A DNA stretch of 64,000 nt from Ruminococcus_G sp964621905. Its GTDB lineage: Bacteria > Bacillota > Clostridia > Lachnospirales > Lachnospiraceae. The DNA is taken from assembly GCA_964621905.1 (NCBI GenBank), contig CAZUNG010000001.1:1-64000 (forward strand). The letters are read 5' to 3'. Below the pieces are notes generated by a model that saw only the letters and a program-made list of their open reading frames with translations, did no database searches and was not told where the DNA came from. Shown here in pieces: positions 1 to 7,449 of this stretch. Made by a program: the position numbers and the translations under genes. Positions within the stretch are counted from its first letter, which is position 1, and every line of letters starts with the position of its first letter.

Positions 1-56
1 GAGGCGAGAAGGTCTTTGGGGCTTACTCTGCAGAGAGATCCGTGAAGGTAAAATAG
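1..56 (+). CDS. C-terminal end of an unidentified protein (5' truncated)
   Basis: In the third forward frame an open reading frame runs in from the window edge and stops with TAG at 54-56, giving 17 residues that end in a basic tail (SVKVK). A strong terminator follows 11 nt later, which fits the end of a transcription unit. Too little is visible to name a family. The other two forward frames also stay open for much of this stretch, so the frame choice is tentative. Confidence 0.4.
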   Translation, partial: GEKVFGAYSAERSVKVK

Positions 57-66
57 TAATGGGAAA

Positions 67-103
67 GGCGGTGCAGCGATGATGCTGCACCGCCAATTTT
101 TTA
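67..103 (+). terminator. Rho-independent terminator
   Basis: An 11-bp perfect GC-rich stem (67-77 pairs with 84-94) with a 6-nt loop is followed by AATTTTTTAT. It probably ends the transcription unit entering from the left edge. Confidence 0.85.
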
Positions 104-155
104 TCTGATACAAATTGAATAACCTTCCGAAATCCGGTCAATGATTAAAATAAGA

Positions 156-187
156 ACGTCTCTGAAACAGTTTCTGGTCAGAGACGT
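156..187 (+). promoter_or_regulatory. Leader inverted repeat upstream of the HPr-like gene
   Basis: A perfect 10-bp inverted repeat (ACGTCTCTGA at 156-165, its complement at 178-187) with a 12-nt loop ends 15 nt before the SD of the HPr-like gene. No T-run follows, so it is unlikely to be a terminator. It could be an operator or a 5'-UTR hairpin. No clear promoter was found nearby. Confidence 0.4.
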
Positions 188-215
188 ATCATAAAGGCAT
201 ATGGAGGTAATCAAA

Positions 216-461
216 ATGCCCAGATATTCGATTGGATTTCACAACACAAAAGAAATGCTTGATTTTGTAAATTTGGCTAATAAATTCGAAGGGGAGATCG
301 ACTTAAAAAGCGGCATTCAGGTGGTTGATGGAAAATCACTTATGGGAGTGCTTGCCATAGCAGAAAGAGAAAGAATGGAAATGACGATCTACGGAGAAAA
401 TTCTCAGGATCTGTTGGGAGAGATGAAAAATATAGCTGATATCAAAGAGATCATATTATAG
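216..461 (+). CDS. HPr-family protein lacking the phosphoryl histidine
   Basis: An 81-residue protein with the length and layout of HPr (PTS phosphocarrier) domains. The start is the ATG at 216 because GGAGG at 203-207 lies 8 nt upstream; an in-frame ATG at 201 would place that SD inside the gene. Aligned by eye to HPr, the active-site His15 is Asn (N10 here, with a His one residue earlier). The serine of the regulatory Ser46 region appears kept, in the local KSL motif (S41). It therefore should not accept phosphate from EI at His15 and may act as a Crh-like regulatory paralogue. That role is inferred; HPr-fold membership is fairly certain. It sits alone between terminators, with no PTS genes nearby. 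Confidence 0.8.
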   Translation: MPRYSIGFHNTKEMLDFVNLANKFEGEIDLKSGIQVVDGKSLMGVLAIAERERMEMTIYGENSQDLLGEMKNIADIKEIIL

Positions 462-469
462 GAACAGCA

Positions 470-499
470 TGAAAAACCCCTTGTAAAAGGGGTTTTTCA
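470..499. terminator. Bidirectional terminator between convergent genes
   Basis: A GAAAAACCCCTT stem and its complement flank a short loop. A-runs on one side and T-runs on the other let it work for both the plus-strand HPr-like gene and the minus-strand yaaA, whose stop codon lies inside the hairpin. Confidence 0.8.
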
Positions 500-1246
500 A
501 TCCGGGATTCGGACAAATACATAATTTTCACAGGTAGATAAAGAGGGCTGAAACGTATAGTTCAGACCGCAGAATTTTTTGATTTCATCCGGATCTGTGA
601 TCCTGTTTTCCGCCAGAAAGCGGATCATTTCCCCGCGTGCCATTTTGGCAAGAGTACCTTTTGTAATCAGACGCCCGTCTGATACTTCTTTAAAATCGCA
701 GGTGATGCAGAGTATTTGTGAAGTGAGATGGGGCAGAACTGCTTTGCTGTATTCCCGGGAGGCCAGGTTCAGTATCAGGGTATCATCTGCACAGATGTTT
801 TTGGCGATAGAAGTCCCCCAATACTCATACAGGCTGGAAAAGGGACCGACCTGAAGAGGTGCCTGCATTTCAAGCCGATACGGAACAACTCCGTCAAATG
901 GTTTTAAGACGCCGTAAAATCCGGACAGGATGCGCAGGTTATGTAGTACGTATTCCCATTGGCTCCCAGTAAAAATCTGAGGAGCCATGTACTGATACTG
1001 AAGTCCCTCGTATGCCAGAAGAGCCGGTGAGAGATTTGTCTTTAAATCCATGTTCTGAAGTCTTTCATAGTTGACAGCGGCCAGTTTCTGGCTGCACTTC
1101 CAGAGTGCCTGCAGTTGATGAAAGGTCAGTTTTTTTAATGCCTGACAGAGAATGGAAGTTTCATCGAGCAGAGAAGGCTTTGTGAGTGTACCTTCGAATT
1201 CTTCAATTACGTTCATTTTTTTAGCGGGAGATATGATAATTTTCAT
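497..1246 (-). CDS. yaaA: YaaA family peroxide stress protein (UPF0246)
   Basis: 249 residues, the usual size for the YaaA/DUF328 family. The N-terminus (KIIISPAKKMN) and the central LSGFYGVLKPFDGVVPYRLEM segment are family hallmarks. In E. coli, YaaA lowers intracellular free iron during hydrogen peroxide stress; the biochemical reaction is not settled. It is the last gene of a three-gene minus-strand operon, starting 2 nt after the stop of the DUF1461-type membrane protein, so the genes are probably co-transcribed. Family assignment is confident. An oxidative-stress role in this anaerobe is inferred from the family. Confidence 0.9.
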   Translation of the reverse strand: MKIIISPAKKMNVIEEFEGTLTKPSLLDETSILCQALKKLTFHQLQALWKCSQKLAAVNYERLQNMDLKTNLSPALLAYEGLQYQYMAPQIFTGSQWEYVLHNLRILSGFYGVLKPFDGVVPYRLEMQAPLQVGPFSSLYEYWGTSIAKNICADDTLILNLASREYSKAVLPHLTSQILCITCDFKEVSDGRLITKGTLAKMARGEMIRFLAENRITDPDEIKKFCGLNYTFQPSLSTCENYVFVRIPD

Positions 1247-1248
1247 CT

Positions 1249-1917
1249 TTACCGGTCCTTTTTGTGCAGCTGTTTTCGTTTCCCTGTTGACAGCAGAAGA
1301 AATAAAACACTGAAAATCAATAAAAGTACTACGATCAGTGCAGCGCAGTTGAAAAAAAACTGTTCGGGCATGATCTTGATAATCTCATCCGTGGCAGAAT
1401 CCAGGATCCAGTTATCCTGTCCCGGGAAAAGCAGCAGATGGAAGGTGTAAAAAAATGAATCAAACGACAGAAGTCCCCAGGATGCGATGGTTATCAAAAG
1501 AGCAATATTCAGGATTCCGCTGTAAAACAGAGGATGCAGTTGATGGAATCGGCAGATCTGTATTTTCTTTCGGTGTTCCGCGGTTAATAGCACGAAAAGC
1601 AGCAGGATTGAGATTCCGAGGATGACAAAATCAAGATAAAATAATCCCCTGCAGTCTTCAAAATGTGCACGTCCGGATGCGGACCATGACAGGCTTCCGG
1701 TACTGAATTCTCCTCCGAATAAAAGATAGTCGAGTACAGAATCATATGCGTGTTTTATCGTGCCGTAAGAGTATCCGCTGGTTTCCATGATACGCAGGGG
1801 AACAATCTGCAGATAATAAAACGGACGAAACAGAATCGGCACGGCGATTGCAAGGGCAAGGGAGCCAAAAAAGCCAGCCAGGGTTGTCAGCAATGAATAG
1901 ATTCTGGAAAATTTCAT
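1249..1917 (-). CDS. TIGR01906/DUF1461-type integral membrane protein
   Basis: A 222-residue hydrophobic protein with about five predicted membrane segments: one near the N-terminus (residues about 10-32), then three to four after a long polar loop. It ends in a basic tail (KRKQLHKKDR). The overall pattern resembles the TIGR01906/DUF1461 family, whose function is unknown. The start is the ATG at 1917 because AAGGAGGAA precedes it; a longer in-frame version would begin inside the upstream gene beyond that SD. Its ATG overlaps the stop of the YhhN-like gene (ATGA), which suggests translational coupling. The family call is by resemblance. Confidence 0.7.
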   Translation of the reverse strand: MKFSRIYSLLTTLAGFFGSLALAIAVPILFRPFYYLQIVPLRIMETSGYSYGTIKHAYDSVLDYLLFGGEFSTGSLSWSASGRAHFEDCRGLFYLDFVILGISILLLFVLLTAEHRKKIQICRFHQLHPLFYSGILNIALLITIASWGLLSFDSFFYTFHLLLFPGQDNWILDSATDEIIKIMPEQFFFNCAALIVVLLLIFSVLFLLLSTGKRKQLHKKDR

Positions 1918-2576
1918 AAGTTCCTCCTTGGTAAAAAGCTGCAGCAGGAAAGCGCGATCAGAACCTGGGAGGGAAGATAAAACAGCCACATCCCATAATC
2001 GGCAAATACCTGCAGTGTATAGATGCCAAAGTTCAGATTATGAATGGCAACACAGAGATCACAGCACAGAAACAGCCACAGCCCGATACTGAACAGGCGG
2101 TGTGAAACGCCAGTGTGAAAAAAGGAAACACTTATCACGGCGTTTATAACCAGATTGATTCCATAAAATGCAGCCGCACCTGTTAACAAAGTCAGGCTGT
2201 TAAAGACTGCCAGCAAAAGAAAACAGGAAACCGGGAGCACAAAGCGCAGCAGCCACTGTGCCGGACTGCCTTGCTTTTTCCAGGCAAAAAACCGTTTTGC
2301 ATAGATAAGCTGTACGATGCAGAACAGCAGAATGCCTGCAGCGTACCAGCGGTCGAGCAGAAGCAGAAACAGATCGGCAAATGCAGTAAATAAAAAGGCG
2401 GTAAAGATCAGCAGACTGTCTTCGGTCCGGTCACAGAGCAGCGTGAAAACCAGACACAGCAAAATTCCGGCATATTTGAGAAAGCTGCTGCCGCCGATGT
2501 TTGTAAAATCCATCAATAAGAAACCGATATAAATAATTGCTTCCAGGGAAACAAATAAAATCATTCGTTTTTTCAA
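1914..2576 (-). CDS. YhhN/TMEM86-like membrane protein (putative lysoplasmalogenase)
   Basis: About 220 residues with roughly eight hydrophobic segments. Spaced acidic residues lie in membrane segments (a FADLFLLL stretch and a later CCDLCVA stretch), and the C-terminal segment resembles YLPSQVLIALS of YhhN proteins. The family hydrolyses the vinyl-ether bond of lysoplasmalogen in animals; plasmalogens occur in anaerobic Clostridia, so the role is plausible but unproven. The likely start is the TTG at 2576, 5 nt after AGGAGG. An in-frame GTG at 2594 would place the SD inside the gene, and an ATG at 2564 is also possible. First gene of the minus-strand operon with the DUF1461 protein and yaaA. 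Confidence 0.6.
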   Translation of the reverse strand: MKKRMILFVSLEAIIYIGFLLMDFTNIGGSSFLKYAGILLCLVFTLLCDRTEDSLLIFTAFLFTAFADLFLLLLDRWYAAGILLFCIVQLIYAKRFFAWKKQGSPAQWLLRFVLPVSCFLLLAVFNSLTLLTGAAAFYGINLVINAVISVSFFHTGVSHRLFSIGLWLFLCCDLCVAIHNLNFGIYTLQVFADYGMWLFYLPSQVLIALSCCSFLPRRNL

Positions 2577-2615
2577 TACGACCTCCTGTAACACGCGCAG
2601 CTGTGCTTACCTTAA

Positions 2616-4040
2616 TTATTGAGACAGTCTCTGAATTGCATCTGCATAGATACGGGCTGACAGCATCAGATGGTCAATGGAGATACATTCATTGGACTGG
2701 TGAGACAGATCCGGTTCACCGGGTAACAAAGGTCCAAACGCGAGTGTGTTCGGTATGGCGCGTGCATATGTGGCTCCGGCAGTCACAAGCGGCGGTGTCT
2801 TGAAATCACCGGTATGCTTTCGGTATACGTCCAAAAGCACAGATACCAGCGGGTCATCAGGTGCGGCATAAAGGGGCGGCTGGTGATCGATGGGTTCAAC
2901 CGATATGCCGACTGTCCCGGTGCTTTGTGTCAGCGACTGATAGATCTGATTTTCACTCATGGTTACCGGATAGCGGATATTGAGAGTCAGGCGGCAGCTG
3001 GAATCCTTCCAGTCAATCTCTCCCACATTCAGGATCAGACTGCCCGATACATCATCGGAGAAGTTGCACCCGATGCGTTCTCCATGAAGATCAAAACCGA
3101 TACACGCTGTATAAAAACGGAGAAAATCCTGCGTTTCACAAGAGAAATAGGGGATGCCAAACAGAAGGTCAAAACCGATACTGATGGCATTCTGTCCCTT
3201 TTCAGGTGAAGCGCCATGGGCTGCTTTTCCTTTAATCTTTATGGAAATACGGCCGTCACCAGCGGTGAATGTAAACTGCCGGTGGGGGTGAAAGCTGTGG
3301 TAAGCGTCCAGGTATTCCAGGATCAACCTGGTGTGTTGCCCGCAGTCCAAAATGATGGAAGCGTATTCAGCCGTCACATTGGGTGCAGTCCCGCCAGTGA
3401 AGGATAAAAGCGTTATTTCGCGCGAATCGTGATTCATAGGAGCCGTTGGCCTGAACGACCGGTTAAGGCTGCAGACGATAAGTCCCATCTCCGCATGGAT
3501 CACGGGGTAATCGCCGTCAGGCGAAAATCCGCAGTTCGGAGTACGTTCTTTTTGCAGGTAGTATTCCATGCCTTTCCAGTTCGTCTCCTCATCGCATCCG
3601 ATGATGAGTCTGACGGTCTTTGTGGGGCAAAACCCACTGTCCTTGAGCGCTTTCATCGCGTAATAGCAGGACAGCAGAGGTCCTTTGTCATCGATAACTC
3701 CGCGCCCGAATATACAGCCGTCACGGATAACGGGGGCAAACGCAGGCGTCACCCAGTCAGAGGCAGAGCCCTCCGATACGACGTCCAGATGTCCCGCGAT
3801 ACCGACAATCTCGCCCGTGCGTCCGCTAAATTCAATATGACCGCCGTAACCGTCCGTATCTCTGACCGAAAAGCCGTCACGTCTGGCCAGATCCAGAAGA
3901 TAAGTAAGCGCCTCACGAATGCCGGTGCCAAAAGGTGCACCGGGGGCGGCGGGGCCTTCGACACTTTGAATGCTTATCAATTCTTTTAATGTTTTCATAA
4001 ATGCAGGCTTTAAGGCCTCCAGATTTTCTGCGACTGTCAT
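2616..4040 (-). CDS. pepV: M20 family dipeptidase, PepV/Sapep type
   Basis: 474 residues, matching PepV (about 470). Zinc-ligand motifs are visible: GHLDVV (His, then the catalytic-region Asp), GRGVIDDKGP (bridging Asp), DEETNW (catalytic Glu plus ligand), SPDGDYP (Asp), and a C-terminal HQSNE (His). The enzyme should cleave dipeptides, possibly beta-Ala-His or N-terminal D-residues, in the cytoplasm using two zinc or manganese ions. The start is the ATG at 4040, preceded by GAGG with 5-nt spacing; a GTG two codons upstream is less likely. It is transcribed alone and diverges from the YitT-like gene. Confidence 0.9.
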   Translation of the reverse strand: MTVAENLEALKPAFMKTLKELISIQSVEGPAAPGAPFGTGIREALTYLLDLARRDGFSVRDTDGYGGHIEFSGRTGEIVGIAGHLDVVSEGSASDWVTPAFAPVIRDGCIFGRGVIDDKGPLLSCYYAMKALKDSGFCPTKTVRLIIGCDEETNWKGMEYYLQKERTPNCGFSPDGDYPVIHAEMGLIVCSLNRSFRPTAPMNHDSREITLLSFTGGTAPNVTAEYASIILDCGQHTRLILEYLDAYHSFHPHRQFTFTAGDGRISIKIKGKAAHGASPEKGQNAISIGFDLLFGIPYFSCETQDFLRFYTACIGFDLHGERIGCNFSDDVSGSLILNVGEIDWKDSSCRLTLNIRYPVTMSENQIYQSLTQSTGTVGISVEPIDHQPPLYAAPDDPLVSVLLDVYRKHTGDFKTPPLVTAGATYARAIPNTLAFGPLLPGEPDLSHQSNECISIDHLMLSARIYADAIQRLSQ

Positions 4041-4143
4041 AAGCACCTCGTATAGTTTTCTTCTATTGTAACATGAAAGTTTTTCATTGCAACAAAAAGG
4101 AATCGTTGATACAATGAAAACAGTATAAGGAGGATAACATTTT

Positions 4144-4824
4144 ATGAAAAGACTGTTACTTTATCTGGCGGGACTCTTTATTATGGCATTTGGTGTTTCA
4201 GCTTCGATCATGTCGAATCTTGGAGTATCACCGATCGATACGATTCCATATGTCACAAGTGAAATTTTAAAGATTGATATGGGTATCTGTACCACCGCTA
4301 TTTTTACCTGCTACGTGCTGCTGCAGATTTTGCTTCTGGGCAGGAAGTTTCCGAAGAGAAACATTCTTCAGATTGCTGTTTCCGCGGTGTCGGGAGCTTT
4401 TATCAGCATTACAAACCGGTTGGCGGCAGCCATACTTCCGGAGGCAACCGGATATGGCATTCAGTTATGTTACGTGGTACTCAGTATGGCACTTCTTGGT
4501 TTTGGAATTTTTCTGTATGTGGAGACGGATATCATGTCCCTGCCTGCAGAAGGAGTTGCACAGGCACTGGCGATCCGGGCAAAACGCCCGATGTCCACGA
4601 TGAAGATCTTTTTTGACTGGTCCGTTGTGGCAGTTTCCGCGGTCTTGTCGATTTGCTTTTTGAAGGAATTCAGGGGAATTCGTGAGGGCACGCTGATTGC
4701 TGCGTTTGGTGTTGGACTGTTCATCAAACTGTATACCAGGTGTTTTCAAAAGCCTCTGCAGAAATTTCTTGGAAAAGATAGACCGTGCAGTCAACCGGAG
4801 ACGGGAGTTTCACAGGCCGATTAA
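4144..4824 (+). CDS. YitT/YczE-like membrane protein (DUF6198 type)
   Basis: 226 residues with five to six membrane segments. The N-terminal pattern (GLFIMAFGVSASIMSNLGVSPIDT) is typical of the YczE/YyaS/YitT group. The function of the group is unknown and transport is suspected. AAGGAGG with 8-nt spacing precedes the ATG. The C-terminal 20 residues are polar and probably cytoplasmic. It is a single-gene unit ended by a strong terminator that it shares with the convergent superoxide reductase gene. Confidence 0.8.
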   Translation: MKRLLLYLAGLFIMAFGVSASIMSNLGVSPIDTIPYVTSEILKIDMGICTTAIFTCYVLLQILLLGRKFPKRNILQIAVSAVSGAFISITNRLAAAILPEATGYGIQLCYVVLSMALLGFGIFLYVETDIMSLPAEGVAQALAIRAKRPMSTMKIFFDWSVVAVSAVLSICFLKEFRGIREGTLIAAFGVGLFIKLYTRCFQKPLQKFLGKDRPCSQPETGVSQAD

Positions 4825-4830
4825 AAGATG

Positions 4831-4868
4831 CATCGCCCGCAGTTATGAAAATTGCGGGCGATGTTTTT
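4831..4868. terminator. Bidirectional terminator
   Basis: A perfect 10-bp stem (CATCGCCCGC at 4831-4840 pairs with 4854-4863) with a 13-nt loop is followed by TTTTT on the plus strand and by TCTTTT on the minus strand. It serves both the YitT-like gene and the convergent rubrerythrin/superoxide reductase operon. Confidence 0.85.
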
Positions 4869-5262
4869 AATGATATTCTGTTTTCCAGAAGCCGTGCAGG
4901 TTGCAGTATGCGTAAGCTGCAGCCGGTTCATCATTTTCATTTAATACGAATTCGGCAACCGGATCACACAGGCCGTCCAGGTAAACACGCTGGCAGCATC
5001 CCGCTTTGGTGAACAGATAGACCCATGCGATGCTGTGCTCTTCTGTCATCGGGTGGAAGACGCTCCCCACTTTTACCGTTACTTGCCGGCCGTTCACTTC
5101 AACAACGGGGAGATGTTTTTCAGCAGCTCCTTCGGAAGTGTTTGGAACAAGTTCTTCCAGGGAACTGCAGTCACAGGCCAGGGCCTGATCACCGCATCCG
5201 AGGATTGCATCAAAAATCACAGTTTTTTCTTTGTTGATAAAAAATTTTGGCTCTTTTACCAT
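4867..5262 (-). CDS. Superoxide reductase (desulfoferrodoxin) with degenerate N-terminal iron site
   Basis: 131 residues. The catalytic Fe(His)4Cys site is intact: EKH (residues 48-50), FHPM, EEHSI, and the C-terminal CNLHGFW supplying Cys and His. It reduces superoxide to peroxide without making oxygen, a typical anaerobe defence. The N-terminal desulforedoxin-like segment is present in length, but the expected CxxC is NKEK and the CC pair is reduced to single cysteines (CGDQ, CDC). The accessory Fe(Cys)4 centre is therefore probably absent. It follows rubrerythrin by 18 nt, SD AGGAGG, so it is co-transcribed and likely hands peroxide to it. Confidence 0.9.
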   Translation of the reverse strand: MVKEPKFFINKEKTVIFDAILGCGDQALACDCSSLEELVPNTSEGAAEKHLPVVEVNGRQVTVKVGSVFHPMTEEHSIAWVYLFTKAGCCQRVYLDGLCDPVAEFVLNENDEPAAAYAYCNLHGFWKTEYH

Positions 5263-5280
5263 TGGCTTAAATCCTCCTGT

Positions 5281-5877
5281 CTAATTTGCAAAAGGTGCCA
5301 GTTCCAGGCGGATGTAATACCCTTTGTCATGATGGCAGACAGGGCACTGCTCCGGGACTTCGGTACCATAATAAATATTTCCGCACTCTAGGCACATCCA
5401 TGCCGTTTCAGCCTCAGCGACAAAGAGTTTTCCCTGCTCCAGCATATCTGCGAAACGTCCGAACCGGTCACCGTGTGTTTTTTCAATGTTAGCGATCATC
5501 CGGAAAGATCCGGCTACATTCTGGAAGCCCTCTTCCTGAGCTGTCTCGGCAAAATGCTTGTAGACATCATCATGCTCTTCATATTCGTTGTGCTGTGCAT
5601 AGCGCAGAAGCTGTGCAACATCTGAGGCGATATCGACTGGATATGTGCCGTCGATGGAAATGGATTCTCCAGCCAGTTCTGTCAGGTGCTTGTAGAATAT
5701 TTCTGCATGCTCTTTTTCCTGATCAGCGGTAAATGTAAAGATTGCTTCTATTACATGCAGGTGTTCCTTTTTTGCCTGAGATGCTGCAATTGTATAACGG
5801 TTTCTGGCCTGGCTTTCTCCGGCAAAAGCACGCATCAGGTTTTCTTTTGTCACGCTGTTTTTAAAATCTACTGCCAT
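5281..5877 (-). CDS. rbr: Rubrerythrin (NADH-linked peroxide reductase component)
   Basis: 198 residues with the classical two-part structure. An N-terminal ferritin-like four-helix bundle carries the ExxH-type ligands (FAGESQARNRY, ADQEKEHAEIF, HFAETAQEEGFQ, IANIEKTHGDRF). A C-terminal rubredoxin domain has CLECGN and CPVCHHDKGYY. It reduces hydrogen peroxide to water in the cytoplasm. First gene of an operon with superoxide reductase, giving a complete superoxide-to-water route. No convincing PerR box was seen in the upstream region. Confidence 0.95.
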   Translation of the reverse strand: MAVDFKNSVTKENLMRAFAGESQARNRYTIAASQAKKEHLHVIEAIFTFTADQEKEHAEIFYKHLTELAGESISIDGTYPVDIASDVAQLLRYAQHNEYEEHDDVYKHFAETAQEEGFQNVAGSFRMIANIEKTHGDRFGRFADMLEQGKLFVAEAETAWMCLECGNIYYGTEVPEQCPVCHHDKGYYIRLELAPFAN

Positions 5878-5971
5878 ATTCCTACCAATCCTTTCTTGAA
5901 TGTTATCCTAAGTATTGCCTGTGAAATGAAAAATTATCCAGAAAAAGATAGAAACAAATTCTAATGTTGTA

Positions 5972-6000
5972 TTGAAGAAATACAATTAAATTGCTATAAT
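5972..6000 (+). promoter_or_regulatory. SigA-type promoter for the prepilin-peptidase-like gene
   Basis: TTGAAG (5972-5977), a 17-bp spacer and TATAAT (5995-6000), 31 bp before the ATG at 6032. Confidence 0.7.
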
Positions 6001-6031
6001 TTAATAAATAGTATGAAGGAATGAAAAAGGT

Positions 6032-6805
6032 ATGATAATTTTTCTGGAATTACTGGGAATATTCTTGGTATTTACAGCAGGTACGTGTTTTTATTCGTTC
6101 CTGAATGTAGTGATCTATCGGTTTCCAAGGAAAATTGCGATATTAAAAGAACAAAACCGGTGCATGGCATGCGGGCACATTCTGACCGTGCAGGACATGA
6201 TACCGGTCGTAAGCTGGCTGATACTGCGCGGCAGATGCCGGTACTGTGATACGGTAATACCGATCCGCTATTCCCGGACGGAACTGCTGGGTGGGCTGAC
6301 GGCAACGATTCTTATTCTGCGGCTCGGATGGTCGTTTCAGGCAGGTCTGGTGTTTGCTTTTCTGGCGCTTCTTACGGTGATCGGACTGACAGCGTGGGAG
6401 ACTAAAGAAATCCCGGCATTGATGCTGAAACTGATTATGGTATTGGCTGTCCTGCAGCTCTTATTTTTGGAACAGCCGCCGTATCTTACAAGGATAATCG
6501 GAGGTCTGTGCATCAGTCTCCCGCTGTTTGTTGTCAAACTTCGGATTCCCTCAGCCTTTACGATGAAGGAGATTTATCTGATGGCGGTCTGCGGCCTGTT
6601 TTCCGGGTGGAAAGTGATGCTGGTTTCTTTTACCTTTGCTGTATTGTGCGGCGGCATCTATGCACTGAAAAAGCTGTTGGGGGATGATGAACAGGAGGAG
6701 GAGAATTTTTTATATGGGCCGTTTCTATGTATCGGAGTTTATTTTGGACAAGTGTTCGGAGATGTTCTGATCAGGGGGTATTTAAGCTTTTTTGGTCTGG
6801 CATAA
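6032..6805 (+). CDS. Prepilin-peptidase (A24) homologue lacking both catalytic aspartates
   Basis: 257 residues with about seven membrane segments. The N-terminal domain looks complete: SFLNVVIYRFP, then CxxC at 44/47 and CxxC at 69/72, as in PilD-type enzymes that cleave and N-methylate prepilins. The two protease aspartates are not where expected. The segment before the conserved IP reads AWETKEIP (residues 121-128) instead of the usual D-x-D-x3-IP. The GxGD-x-K motif is replaced by AFTMK (175-179), although the CGLFSGWK that follows still aligns. Peptidase activity is therefore doubtful. No pilin, ATPase or secretin genes are nearby, and its own promoter and reading frame look intact. It may be a repurposed membrane protein or a methyltransferase-only remnant. 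Confidence 0.8.
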   Translation: MIIFLELLGIFLVFTAGTCFYSFLNVVIYRFPRKIAILKEQNRCMACGHILTVQDMIPVVSWLILRGRCRYCDTVIPIRYSRTELLGGLTATILILRLGWSFQAGLVFAFLALLTVIGLTAWETKEIPALMLKLIMVLAVLQLLFLEQPPYLTRIIGGLCISLPLFVVKLRIPSAFTMKEIYLMAVCGLFSGWKVMLVSFTFAVLCGGIYALKKLLGDDEQEEENFLYGPFLCIGVYFGQVFGDVLIRGYLSFFGLA

Positions 6806-6819
6806 AGGAGAAGTCTGAT

Positions 6820-6848
6820 TTGTAAAATGCATGGAGTTGCAGTATAAT
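6820..6848 (+). promoter_or_regulatory. SigA-type promoter for the UPF0303 gene
   Basis: TTGTAA (6820-6825), a 17-bp spacer and TATAAT (6843-6848), 38 bp upstream of the ATG at 6887. Confidence 0.65.
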
Positions 6849-6886
6849 ATAAATATATTTGTGGGACATGACAGGAGGGATTTCAA

Positions 6887-7381
6887 ATGACAATTAATGA
6901 AGTGATTGAAGTACTTGAAATGCAGGAAGAGATTCTTCAGTTTTCGCATTTTACGAATGCAGATGCATGGACGCTTGGCAATATGCTGGTATCGGAAGCG
7001 CAGAGACGAGGGGTATTTCCGGTCATCAGCATCCGGCTGAACAATGGATTTACCGTATTCCAGTATGCATTTGACGGTACCAATCTCTGTAACGATATGT
7101 GGCTGGCCAAGAAACAAAAAACGGTGATGGTGACAGAACGCAGCAGTCTGCATCTGGCCATGGCCCTCAGAGAATCTGGTGAGACACTGGAGGAGAGATT
7201 CCCTGATTCCAAAGATTTTGTGGCGAGCGGCGGGGGATTCCCTGTTCGTGTCGAGGAAGTTGGAGTGATAGGAAGCATACTTGTATCAGGTATGGATCCC
7301 GTATCGGAACATGATCTGATTATAAAGTGTGTCAGCAAATATCTGCATATTGATGAAGTTCCCCGGATCCGTGCGGTTTAG
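6887..7381 (+). CDS. UPF0303/HbpS-like (DUF336-type) protein
   Basis: 164 residues, single domain. The sequence around EAQRRGVFPVISIRLN, the glycine-rich SGGGFPV, and the C-terminal VGVIGSILVSGMDPVSEHDLI match the UPF0303 group, which shares a fold with HbpS and GlcG and has been linked to heme binding or degradation. The last motif (VGSIxVSGL near the end) is the most family-specific. It may be a heme-related or chaperone-like cytoplasmic protein; the substrate is unknown. CAGGAGGG with good spacing precedes the ATG. Monocistronic, convergent with the pseudouridine synthase gene. Confidence 0.8.
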   Translation: MTINEVIEVLEMQEEILQFSHFTNADAWTLGNMLVSEAQRRGVFPVISIRLNNGFTVFQYAFDGTNLCNDMWLAKKQKTVMVTERSSLHLAMALRESGETLEERFPDSKDFVASGGGFPVRVEEVGVIGSILVSGMDPVSEHDLIIKCVSKYLHIDEVPRIRAV

Positions 7382-7403
7382 GCAGCAGGAGGCCGGAAAA
7401 TAA

Positions 7404-7449
7404 GCAGACAGGGCAGAGCACGTCAGTTGGATGGCTCTGCCCTGTCTGT
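7404..7449 (-). terminator. Terminator for the RluA-type gene
   Basis: A 15-bp perfect stem (arms around 7405-7419 and 7434-7448) is followed on the minus strand by CTTATTTT. One arm lies inside the last codons of the pseudouridine synthase gene. The plus strand has no clear T-run after it. Confidence 0.65.
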
